Part shown: one piece after another, positions 17,883 through 26,047 of the stretch | Layout of the letters: every line of letters begins with the position of its first letter | How positions within the stretch are numbered: position 1 is the stretch's first letter | Assembly (NCBI RefSeq): GCF_025961315.1 | Contig: NZ_JAOQNK010000001.1 | Span: 6,138,001 to 6,202,000 of the forward strand | Source: Sphingobacterium kitahiroshimense | Lineage (GTDB): Bacteria > Bacteroidota > Bacteroidia > Sphingobacteriales > Sphingobacteriaceae | Direction: 5' to 3' | DNA length: 64,000 nucleotides | Program-made: the position numbers and the translations under genes | Notes under the pieces: generated by a model | What the model was told of the DNA's origin: nothing | Seen by the model: the letters and a program-made list of their open reading frames with translations, nothing else | Databases searched by the model: none

Positions 17883-20096
17883 ATGTCATCTAAAATCATT
17901 TACACCAAGACAGATGAAGCGCCATTGTTGGCGACTTACTCATTCTTACCTATTGTACAAGCATTCGCCAAAACAGCTGATATCGATGTTGAATTAAGAG
18001 ATATTTCTCTTGCAGGTCGTATTTTAGCAAACTTTTCAGATGTATTAAGCGCAGATCAGAAAGTAGCTGATGCTTTAGCTGAATTAGGTCAGTTGGCAAC
18101 AACTCCAGAGGCTAATATCATCAAATTACCAAATATTTCAGCTTCTATTCCGCAATTAAAAGGAGCAATTGCTGAATTGCAGGCAGCAGGTTATGCGATA
18201 CCAAATTTCCCTGACAACCCAGAAACTGCAACAGAAACTGAAATTAAGGCAAAATATGCTAAAGTATTAGGTTCAGCTGTAAATCCAGTTTTACGTGAAG
18301 GAAACTCTGACCGTCGTGCTCCAAAAGCTGTTAAGAATTATGCTAAAGCAAACCCGCATTCAATGGGTGCTTGGTCGCCCGATTCTAAAACACGCGTAGC
18401 TTCAATGTCTCACGGTGATTTTTATGAGACTGAGCAATCAGTAACAGTAGAAAATGCAGGACAGTTCAAAATTGAATTTGTTAATGCAACGGGTGCTGCA
18501 ACTGAATTAAAAGGCTTATCTCCATTAAAAGCAGGTGAAGTAATCGATTCATCAGTAATGAGCTTAAATGCATTGAAAGCTTTTGTTGCAGACACAATTG
18601 CAGCGGCTAAAGCGGAAGATGTTTTATTATCTGCTCATTTAAAAGCAACGATGATGAAGGTGTCAGATCCTATTATTTTTGGTGCTATCGTAGAGGTTTA
18701 TTTTAAAGATGTATTTGCTAAATATGGTGAATTATTCAACTCTTTAGGTATCAATAAAAATAATGGTTTAGGTGAAGTATTTGCTAAAATCTCCGGCACT
18801 CCGCAAGAGGCAGAAGTTAAAGCAGCGATCGAATCAGCTATTGCTAATGGTCCAGATTTAGCAATGGTAAACTCTGATAAAGGTATTACAAACTTACATG
18901 TACCTTCAGATGTTATCGTTGATGCATCTATGCCAGCGATGATCCGTACTTCAGGACAGATGTGGAATAAAGAAGGAAAATCTCAAGATACCATCGCTAT
19001 TATTCCAGATCGTTCTTATGCAGGAGTGTATGAAGCAACTATTGAAGATTGTAAAGAAAATGGGGCATTAGATCCTACAACGATGGGTTCAGTTCCCAAT
19101 GTTGGTTTAATGGCTCAAAAAGCTGAAGAATATGGTTCACATGATAAAACTTTCCAAGCATCAGAAAACGGTTCGATCCGTGTTGTAGATGCAAATGGAA
19201 ATGTTTTGATGGAACAAACCGTTGAAACTGGTGATATCTTCCGCATGTGTCAAACTAAAGACGCACCTATTCAAGACTGGGTAAAATTGGCGGTTAACCG
19301 CGCGCGTTTATCGGCTACACCTGCAGTATTCTGGTTAGATGAAAACCGTGCTCACGATAGAGAAATCATCAAAAAAGTTGAGAAATATTTAGGTGATTTT
19401 GATACAAATGGATTAGACATCTTTGTTATGAATCCTGTTGAGGCGACTAAATTTTCTTTAGACCGTATCCGCGAAGGATTAGATACAATTTCTGTAACGG
19501 GTAACGTATTACGTGATTATTTAACAGATTTATTTCCTATTTTAGAAGTTGGTACATCTGCAAAAATGCTTTCTATCGTTCCTTTAATGAATGGTGGAGG
19601 TTTATTTGAAACAGGTGCTGGTGGTTCTGCTCCAAAACATGTTGAACAATTCTTACAAGAAGGTTATTTACGTTGGGATTCTCTAGGTGAGTTTTTAGCT
19701 TTAGGAGCATCTTTAGAGCATTTGTCACAAACACAGAATAATGCGCAGGCATTAGTTTTGGCAGAAGCATTGGATGCTGCAACAGAAAAATTCTTAGCGA
19801 ATGATAAATCTCCAGCACGTAAAGTAGGTCAAATCGATAACCGTGGTTCTCACTACTATTTGACAGCTTATTGGGCTGAAGCTTTAGCTGCACAAACAAA
19901 GGATAGCGTACTAGCAGCGAAGTTTGCACCTTTAGCTAAGTCATTAGCTGAAAATGAGGCTAAGATCAACGAAGAGTTGATTGGTGCTCAAGGTAAAGCA
20001 CAAAACATTGGTGGTTATTATTTCCCTAATGATGATTTGGCTACAGCCGCTATGCGTCCTTCGCAAACATTAAATAAAGCAATCGCTTCTTTATAG
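17883..20096 (+). CDS. icd: NADP-dependent isocitrate dehydrogenase, monomeric type
   Basis: This enzyme oxidatively decarboxylates isocitrate to 2-oxoglutarate with NADP in the TCA cycle. The 737-residue length and sequence fit the monomeric (IDH-II) class, not the dimeric class. Signature stretches include NPHSMGAWSPDSKTRVASMS, AHLKATMMKVSDPIIFG with the catalytic Lys, and DRSYAGVYEA. Alternating Ala-rich helices at the C-terminus are typical. It is a single-gene unit bounded by a very stable hairpin. A weak promoter candidate, TTTG (17767-17770) and TATCTTTA (17794-17801), lies upstream. Confidence 0.97.
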   Translation: MSSKIIYTKTDEAPLLATYSFLPIVQAFAKTADIDVELRDISLAGRILANFSDVLSADQKVADALAELGQLATTPEANIIKLPNISASIPQLKGAIAELQAAGYAIPNFPDNPETATETEIKAKYAKVLGSAVNPVLREGNSDRRAPKAVKNYAKANPHSMGAWSPDSKTRVASMSHGDFYETEQSVTVENAGQFKIEFVNATGAATELKGLSPLKAGEVIDSSVMSLNALKAFVADTIAAAKAEDVLLSAHLKATMMKVSDPIIFGAIVEVYFKDVFAKYGELFNSLGINKNNGLGEVFAKISGTPQEAEVKAAIESAIANGPDLAMVNSDKGITNLHVPSDVIVDASMPAMIRTSGQMWNKEGKSQDTIAIIPDRSYAGVYEATIEDCKENGALDPTTMGSVPNVGLMAQKAEEYGSHDKTFQASENGSIRVVDANGNVLMEQTVETGDIFRMCQTKDAPIQDWVKLAVNRARLSATPAVFWLDENRAHDREIIKKVEKYLGDFDTNGLDIFVMNPVEATKFSLDRIREGLDTISVTGNVLRDYLTDLFPILEVGTSAKMLSIVPLMNGGGLFETGAGGSAPKHVEQFLQEGYLRWDSLGEFLALGASLEHLSQTQNNAQALVLAEALDAATEKFLANDKSPARKVGQIDNRGSHYYLTAYWAEALAAQTKDSVLAAKFAPLAKSLAENEAKINEELIGAQGKAQNIGGYYFPNDDLATAAMRPSQTLNKAIASL

Positions 20097-20102
20097 TCGT
20101 GA

Positions 20103-20157
20103 TTTTATAAATAAAAGGGCTCCATTCATCGTGAATGGAGCCCTTTTATTTATAAAA
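20103..20157. terminator. Bidirectional rho-independent terminator after icd
   Basis: Arms 20103-20128 and 20132-20157 are perfect 26-nt reverse complements (core GGGCTCCATTCA / TGAATGGAGCCC) with a TCG loop. A-rich and T-rich ends on both sides let it serve icd and the convergent small gene. Confidence 0.93.
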
Positions 20158-20178
20158 ATTATAAAGTATTATGGAATA

Positions 20179-20400
20179 CTAATTTTTGTTCTTCATTAAA
20201 TTCATTTCGAGTATAACCTGTTCTAAGGTCTCTTCATTAACAATAGGTATATGTTGTATTTTTACCATACTTTGCAGTTTTGTATCATTGTCGAGTAAAT
20301 GAAAATTAGATCTCACAAAAGGATGAGCATTTGGTTTTTTAGAATCCTTATTTTCATTCATAATGGAATGATTTCTATTTTTATTTCGAAATGGATGCAT
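20179..20400 (-). CDS. Small hypothetical protein
   Basis: This possible 73-residue basic, hydrophilic protein has no signal peptide and no known motif. It is convergent with icd and ends next to the shared terminator, which favours a real transcript. ATG 20400 and ATG 20361 (MNENKDSKK) are both possible starts. Coding evidence is weak and rests on position and the open frame. Confidence 0.4.
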   Translation of the reverse strand: MHPFRNKNRNHSIMNENKDSKKPNAHPFVRSNFHLLDNDTKLQSMVKIQHIPIVNEETLEQVILEMNLMKNKN

Positions 20401-20502
20401 AATGATTCGATTATGTCTGTAATTGGTATTTACAATTTACATAAAATAAATGAAAAGTACAATAGATTGGAATCTTGAAAATAATTTTTTAAAATTACCC
20501 CA

Positions 20503-21018
20503 TCATAAGGTTAATAGTTGTTTAGCTTTTTTTAAGTCAACTTCTTCACCTGCAAGAATCTCTATAAAGTATAATTTTTGCCAAAGTTGTGTTTGTTTAG
20601 CCTGTTTATTCTCGGCGATATCCCAATTTGGATAGACTCTAAAACCTCGTTTACCAGCTTTACATTCACCTCTCAAGATACCATGTTTTAACAGAATGCT
20701 TCTAGGGAATATAAACAATCCAAAATCATTATCTTTTCGGGTAGCTATTATATAAAAATCAATAGGGTTACTGCCTGCATACGGAGTCGTAATTCCAGCT
20801 GCATCCCTATACCGTAAGGTAACGAATTGACCAATCTTTTTAGGTGTTATCTTGGCTTTCCTATACTTAATTTTCAAATGGTCTAGATCAAAATTTTGAG
20901 CATCATATTCTTGACTTTCTCGTTCATATTTTCTATGTGCCATTGTTAATCCACAGGGCTGAAAAATAAATGTATTGATGAGCTGAATCTCCGTAGGGGT
21001 AAGGGTAATATCTTGCAA
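20503..21018 (-). CDS. MepB-family protein
   Basis: This 171-residue cytosolic protein matches the MepB family, named after the third gene of the Staphylococcus aureus mepRAB multidrug locus. Family-typical stretches are KITPKKIGQFVTLRYRD, PYAGSNPIDFYIIATRKD and FGLFIFPRSILLKHGILRGE, followed by GKRGFRVYPNWD. Biochemical function is not established, and the fold is thought to be nucleic-acid-related. No MepA-type transporter or MepR regulator is nearby, so an efflux link cannot be claimed. Confidence 0.8.
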   Translation of the reverse strand: MQDITLTPTEIQLINTFIFQPCGLTMAHRKYERESQEYDAQNFDLDHLKIKYRKAKITPKKIGQFVTLRYRDAAGITTPYAGSNPIDFYIIATRKDNDFGLFIFPRSILLKHGILRGECKAGKRGFRVYPNWDIAENKQAKQTQLWQKLYFIEILAGEEVDLKKAKQLLTL

Positions 21019-21130
21019 TGTGATGTATATAATAATTTAAAAAGCTTATTTATATGAAACGGATTATGCATTTGAAGAATTGCTTGAACATGGTAAGCAG
21101 TTTCAAACTTTGTTAAAACTTGTATTGTTG

Positions 21131-21138
21131 CAAATATA
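21131..21138 (-). promoter_or_regulatory. Candidate -7 element for the MepB-family gene
   Basis: On the minus strand 21138-21131 reads TATATTTG, an exact TAnnTTTG box. It would give a leader of about 105 nt before the ATG at 21018. No -33 TTG is present at the expected spacing. Confidence 0.35.
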
Positions 21139-21205
21139 AAGAGACTTGTGCAGATCTTTTTAAAGCGAGTGATATTAGCATAGTATATAACCTTAGATAT
21201 AACAA

Positions 21206-21239
21206 AAAACAGACAGTATTTTTAAGTACTGTCTGTTTT
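21206..21239 (-). terminator. Rho-independent terminator of the lipoprotein/DUF4836-like operon
   Basis: Arms AAAACAGACAGTA (21206-21218) and TACTGTCTGTTTT (21227-21239) pair perfectly. On the minus strand the stem is followed by a U-rich tract, closing the three-gene operon that ends at 21266. Confidence 0.8.
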
Positions 21240-21265
21240 CATGAAACCAAATATGACTATTAGTA

Positions 21266-22531
21266 TTAGTAGGTGATTTCTCCCTTTATAGCAAGTTTAT
21301 TTTTATCCATAAGAGTAGTTGTCATTGTAGCGCTGACTTTGCTCTGTTTTAATTTACTAAACGGATATATTGTCCACTTTTCTGGCCATGCATTAAAATC
21401 AATAAAGAAGTAAAAAGGGTGTTGAGTTCTTTCATTTTGAATCCGATCAGGAGATCGTTCAGAAGTTGTATTTAACAAGTATGAATCGATATGTGCTTTA
21501 TGAAATTGATAAAACATTTTTCCAGGAAGGGACGCAGCTAATGGCTCGTTATATTTCCAGGTATGTACAATATAAGGAACAGCAATCTCTGTTACTTTTA
21601 TTTCTTCTATAGCATTAAAATCATCATCATATGCATATGCAATCGAGGTATCTTTTTGGATGACACTATCGGTTTTAATCTCTAAATCCAAATAATTAGC
21701 ATAATTCTTCTTTAACTGTTCCTGATTGAATCCTGTATACTTGCTCATAATCTGGGATAACAAAGGAAGATCATTTAGCGACAATAAACTCCATAAGGTA
21801 ACAATTTGATTAGCTGTATCTATCTTTCTTACCTGAAGGTTCTGTTCTATACTTTCAGATAACAACCACTGTCCAGTAATGTCTGTCTTATGTTTCGTAA
21901 CAGTAGCTTCAGCCATTAAACTTCTGTCTTTTAGGGCATAACCAATATGTTTTTTGGTCAAAGCATGTTCAAAGCCTTTAAAAGAACCGATCTGTACCCA
22001 TGCATCCTGATTTTTTAACAGTGCATGGAGCTCACTAAAATCCGAATTAGGATCAAGTCCAATCGAATAAACAAGATGATTATGATCAAACAGTACTTTA
22101 ATATGTTTTGCTATATTAACACTGACAATACCTTGTTTTTTATCTACAAAATTAATTGCCTTCGGATATTGGTTTGCAAAAAAAGAAAAACAATCATCAT
22201 AGTTCGATACAGCTAATATTCCGCAGAATTGATTTTTCTGTGTATCAGTACTAAATAAAAACAGACGGGCTGGAATAGATATTCCTGAATTCCATACGAT
22301 TTTTTTTATCAAGTCTTCACCACCTTCTATTCCTGTAGAACGGGTATCAAAGCTCAAGAGCTGAGATACATTATCCAACACTAAGTCATCAACAGCAATG
22401 GAGAGAATACCGGTACTTGATTGACTGACATATTGTTTTTCAATCCTATTTTTACGGACAGTATAAGTCACCCATAGGAACGATATAAGTATAAGTAATA
22501 GCGAGCAGATGATAATTGTAATCCTTTTCAT
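21266..22531 (-). CDS. Membrane-anchored hypothetical protein
   Basis: This 421-residue protein has one N-terminal transmembrane helix (about residues 3-22, IIICSLLLILISFLWVTY) and a large extracytoplasmic part. I recognise no family. Its make-up resembles the DUF4836-like protein encoded just upstream: both have a DDDYNY/YDDDFNAIEEI-type acidic turn followed by a PYIVHTW or PNFLWMF strand, so the two may be distant relatives. ATG 22531 is chosen because the longer frame begins with TTG directly at the upstream stop. It is the last gene of a three-gene operon. Confidence 0.72.
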   Translation of the reverse strand: MKRITIIICSLLLILISFLWVTYTVRKNRIEKQYVSQSSTGILSIAVDDLVLDNVSQLLSFDTRSTGIEGGEDLIKKIVWNSGISIPARLFLFSTDTQKNQFCGILAVSNYDDCFSFFANQYPKAINFVDKKQGIVSVNIAKHIKVLFDHNHLVYSIGLDPNSDFSELHALLKNQDAWVQIGSFKGFEHALTKKHIGYALKDRSLMAEATVTKHKTDITGQWLLSESIEQNLQVRKIDTANQIVTLWSLLSLNDLPLLSQIMSKYTGFNQEQLKKNYANYLDLEIKTDSVIQKDTSIAYAYDDDFNAIEEIKVTEIAVPYIVHTWKYNEPLAASLPGKMFYQFHKAHIDSYLLNTTSERSPDRIQNERTQHPFYFFIDFNAWPEKWTIYPFSKLKQSKVSATMTTTLMDKNKLAIKGEITY

Positions 22532-22537
22532 GTACAA

Positions 22538-24550
22538 TTAATTAGCGATTTTACTATCCATGTTCTGCATGATATGTTTTAAAATATACTGTAATGCATT
22601 TTTATCCTCTTTTGGCAATTCTATAGAAAGTTCACCAGAGAATTGACGATTTTTTAACGTACTTCCTTTTAATTGAATATCGCCGTAAGTCGATAGGTCT
22701 TTCATTGTTTGTTGCAATGAAGCAGTTACTGGTACTTCTAGTTTATGGACTACTTCAGGAATAGCATTTGCGTGAACAACCAAATTGAATGGGTTAGCAA
22801 GTAAATCCTTTTTCACTTTTGCATTTTTAGTACCTTTAAAACGGTTTTGTTCAATAGAAGTTAATTGTTGTACATCACTACCCACAAATACAAGATCTTC
22901 CTTGAAAAGGATATAGATTGGTTTTATATTTTTCTGCTCAGCAATTTTGTAAATACCATTTTCCAAAGTTACTTCTTGTTTTTTTACAGCGAAGTCAAGT
23001 GTACGTTTATACAATCTTTGATCTTGAGAAGTAAACATCCATAAGAAATTAGGTACATACTCATCTTTCATTTTCGTAATTTCTTTGTAATTGTAATCAT
23101 CATCATACTCATAGGTTACATACTCTTTATTAACCTTTTGAAGATCATTTAAGAAAAAAGCATGGTCACCTTTCATCACTTTACCGATTGCTTTCTCATC
23201 TAGTGCAATTTCTAAAGCTGTAGCGCCAATGGTGACAACGTCACTATATTCGCCTGCAATGGGAGCATACCAACGATTCACAAGGGCTGGCAGTTGTTTT
23301 AGATAAGCTTCCGTATTAATATTTACGGCCGCATATGCCAAATGGTTTTCAGGGATATATTTTGCAAATTTCTTGTTGATTTTACCATTGTACAACGGTT
23401 TGAAAATCTTTGCCATTTCAGCATCGACTCCCAAAGTTCCAGTAAACTTAATCGTATGCTGATCCTGGATTAAATCAAATGTACCTTCCTCATATCCATA
23501 TTTAAATTTATCCATATCAATACCATAGGCCAATTTTAACACATCATAAGGCAATGCACCTTGATATAATTTATCTACATTGGGCACCCAGAGACGAATC
23601 AGATGTTTGTTATCTGTTAATTTGATCGCTTTATTGTTTGCCATATTGCTCTTAGGATCTAAGTAGCCATTAAAGTCATTTGCAAGCCATGTTCCAAATA
23701 ATTTATTTTTAATAGAATCATTTTTAGCTTCTCGAGCTTGATTTAGAAGATAAAGTGAGTCCGACTCCAAATCGTAAGCCTCTACTGTGTCTACTGAATC
23801 ATCCCATTGATCTGCGGATATGGCTATAGTCGAATCAACAACAGCTTCAACGGCCTCCATTTCAGCTTCGCTTATTTCTTCTAATACGTTCACGGTATCA
23901 GGTAAAATTTCCTCTTCACTCTCAAAAGTTTCTTCTTCCATAGCCTCCACAGCTTCTTCAGCAGCAGCTGTAGCTGCGGTTGCCGCATCACCTAATGCTT
24001 CATTATAGGTCCAGGTGTCCGTCGCATAAGAGCCAAGATCTAAGCCGTAACGGTCTGCTACATCTTTCATTTGAAAATACTGACTGTGTACATCACCTGT
24101 GAGAATAAACATTGTTTCTGAATTCCAGGCAACCTGTGTTTTACCATCTTTGGAAACTCTTCTTTCATATCCATTATATATTGGAAGAACTTCATATTGT
24201 GAAAACATATGTTGTTTGACCTGATGGTTTGCTTTCAGGGGAAGTAAAATTCCAATGTAGTGTAAACTATCGGTATTTGCACGGTAAACATAAGCCTGTT
24301 TATCTAGATTAAAGTCCAGCTCTTTTAGGTTTTTGATTGGAAAATCCATGTTTTTGGCCTGTTCAAATGCACCTAGTTTAGTTAGTGTTTCGTTTAGCAG
24401 TTCCATAGAACTTTGTTCTACGATAGCTTTATTATTAATAGAAACAACAAAGTCGGCATGAGCCGGTATTTTGCTGGTCAGTTCTTGAGCTGTAGCCTCC
24501 ATTCCTGCAAAAGCAGATAATGCTAACAAGGGTAAGAATTTAATATTCAT
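22538..24550 (-). CDS. DUF4836-like exported protein
   Basis: A signal peptide (residues 1-21, ending ATAQ) exports this 670-residue protein. The N-terminus (SKIPAHADFVVSINNKAIVE) has the pattern of DUF4836/DUF3352-like proteins, in which a conserved segment states a small repeated beta-domain. Residues about 185-275 form a long acidic, Ala/Glu-rich segment that looks disordered and was probably inserted between two folded halves. The C-terminal half ends in a helical DKNALQYILKHIMQNM. It is encoded 4 nt after the lipoprotein gene. Function is unknown. Confidence 0.72.
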   Translation of the reverse strand: MNIKFLPLLALSAFAGMEATAQELTSKIPAHADFVVSINNKAIVEQSSMELLNETLTKLGAFEQAKNMDFPIKNLKELDFNLDKQAYVYRANTDSLHYIGILLPLKANHQVKQHMFSQYEVLPIYNGYERRVSKDGKTQVAWNSETMFILTGDVHSQYFQMKDVADRYGLDLGSYATDTWTYNEALGDAATAATAAAEEAVEAMEEETFESEEEILPDTVNVLEEISEAEMEAVEAVVDSTIAISADQWDDSVDTVEAYDLESDSLYLLNQAREAKNDSIKNKLFGTWLANDFNGYLDPKSNMANNKAIKLTDNKHLIRLWVPNVDKLYQGALPYDVLKLAYGIDMDKFKYGYEEGTFDLIQDQHTIKFTGTLGVDAEMAKIFKPLYNGKINKKFAKYIPENHLAYAAVNINTEAYLKQLPALVNRWYAPIAGEYSDVVTIGATALEIALDEKAIGKVMKGDHAFFLNDLQKVNKEYVTYEYDDDYNYKEITKMKDEYVPNFLWMFTSQDQRLYKRTLDFAVKKQEVTLENGIYKIAEQKNIKPIYILFKEDLVFVGSDVQQLTSIEQNRFKGTKNAKVKKDLLANPFNLVVHANAIPEVVHKLEVPVTASLQQTMKDLSTYGDIQLKGSTLKNRQFSGELSIELPKEDKNALQYILKHIMQNMDSKIAN

Positions 24551-24554
24551 GTAG

Positions 24555-25241
24555 TTATTTGTTATTTAAAGTGATGGTATTGGCTAATGAAACTTTGCCA
24601 CTAGCAAGATCTGTAGCCTTTAACTTAAGTAGAACAGCTTTTGCAGAACTGGATATTTTTGCTGAAGCATGTTTTTGTGATTTGACCGTTTTATCAAAAC
24701 GTATAATCTGTGTGTAAAAGGCATCATTAAAATATTTGCGGTCAGTTTCAGATATACGGGCATACTCTTTACTTAAAGTAGGAGAGTGTGTATATGTTCT
24801 GGTAAAGGTTCCAGTTTTAGCATCGTAGGAATAATTATTATTATTACCTAGGGCACTTTTAAAATGAGTTCCAAGCGCTTTACTAAAATTATTCAGAGCA
24901 TTTACGGAAGCGAAATTGCAGGAGACAGTTGCAATATAATTGTTAAAATCTAAATTATATTGCACCTGACTTATACCTGGGGTATTTTTTAAAATACGGA
25001 TCATGTCCTCGGTTTCACTCTTTATCTTCTCTTTTGTCGGAATTTGAATGCCATTTACACTTTTTAATTTCATCAGAGAGGCCACTTTAGTACTACTTTT
25101 ACTAAGGTTGAGTGTAGCTTTAATACTGCCAGAACCATTGGCATTTAGATTGATATCTTCGATAAAGTCAAAGCAACTTGTCAATAAACTGCAACAGCAG
25201 ATTAAGATTATTAATCGCGAAAACGACTTAAGTTTTATCAT
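24555..25241 (-). CDS. Hypothetical lipoprotein, first gene of a three-gene operon
   Basis: This 228-residue lipoprotein has a clear lipobox (LLTSC, Cys about residue 22) after a hydrophobic N-terminal stretch. The mature part starts FDFIEDINLNANGSGSIKATLNLS, a beta-rich pattern seen in Bacteroidota surface lipoproteins that carry gliding-style beta-strands. No catalytic motif is evident. With the next two genes (gaps of 4 and 6 nt) it forms an envelope operon of unknown role. Confidence 0.75.
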   Translation of the reverse strand: MIKLKSFSRLIILICCCSLLTSCFDFIEDINLNANGSGSIKATLNLSKSSTKVASLMKLKSVNGIQIPTKEKIKSETEDMIRILKNTPGISQVQYNLDFNNYIATVSCNFASVNALNNFSKALGTHFKSALGNNNNYSYDAKTGTFTRTYTHSPTLSKEYARISETDRKYFNDAFYTQIIRFDKTVKSQKHASAKISSSAKAVLLKLKATDLASGKVSLANTITLNNK

Positions 25242-25412
25242 TTTTTATTGTTTTAAAGGATTTGCTATTATTCCTGCTAATTACCGTGCCATCATCGTAC
25301 GGCATCAGATTTTCTTTCTAGGTTTTTAGCAATTTTACGTCTACTCAAAGCTAGAGATTAGAAGCAATTTCTACAATCCCCGAAACTAGTGGTTTTACCA
25401 ATCAAAGTTCTA

Positions 25413-26042
25413 CTATTGACGAATCAATCCATATTCTAACGCTAATTTAATTGCAGAACTAAGATTTTTTGCGTCAAATTTCTCAATCAAATTTTTACGG
25501 TGACTTTCCACAGTATGCGGACTAATAAATAGTTTTTCTGCGATTTGCCCCGTTGTTAATCCCAAAGATGCCTCAGTTAGTACTTCCTTTTCCCTACGGG
25601 TCAATTTTGGAACACTTTTGAGTTCATCTTTTGATTTTCTTTCAACAATATTTTTGGTTTGAGAACATAGAAATTTGTTTCCTTTTATAACCTGTTCAAC
25701 TCCGGCAACAATCTCTTCCACAGAAGCATTTTTTTGAATATAACCTTGGGCCCCCTCTTGCAGTACACTATTGATAACAGCATATTCGTTATGTACACTG
25801 ATTACTATAATACGCATTTGAGGATACTTGGACCGTAACGGTTTGATCAGCTCAATACTATTGGCATCAGGAAGATTAATATCCAGTAAAAGCACATCAA
25901 CAGGCCCATCCGAAAGCGCTTTATGCATGGTTGATGCATCAGGATAACAACCCACTACTTCTAACATATCTTCCTTAGAAAGGATATTTTTCAATCCTTC
26001 CGAAAGCAAAGGATGATCATCTGTAATTGCTATTTTAATCAT
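25413..26042 (-). CDS. LuxR/NarL-family response regulator
   Basis: This 209-residue regulator is phosphorylated by a histidine kinase and binds DNA. The receiver domain has the acidic pair DD (residues 8-9), the phospho-acceptor Asp in VDVLLLDINLPD (about residue 54) and the conserved Lys in GYIQKNAS. The C-terminal LuxR helix-turn-helix reads LTRREKEVLTEASLGLTTGQ and continues IAEKLFISPHTVESHRKNL. It starts 5 nt after the stop of the TPR kinase, so the pair is an operon and very likely cognate. Target genes cannot be inferred. Confidence 0.95.
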   Translation of the reverse strand: MIKIAITDDHPLLSEGLKNILSKEDMLEVVGCYPDASTMHKALSDGPVDVLLLDINLPDANSIELIKPLRSKYPQMRIIVISVHNEYAVINSVLQEGAQGYIQKNASVEEIVAGVEQVIKGNKFLCSQTKNIVERKSKDELKSVPKLTRREKEVLTEASLGLTTGQIAEKLFISPHTVESHRKNLIEKFDAKNLSSAIKLALEYGLIRQ

Positions 26043-26047
26043 TTATT

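Noticed and set aside
19573..19929. Open frame antisense to icd
   Set aside because: Inside a conserved enzyme gene, leucine- and histidine-rich as for a shadow frame, with no start signals.
20179..21018. Small gene and MepB-family gene as a defence or toxin module
   Set aside because: They are 102 bp apart, the small protein has no toxin-like feature, and MepB function is not known to fit such a module.
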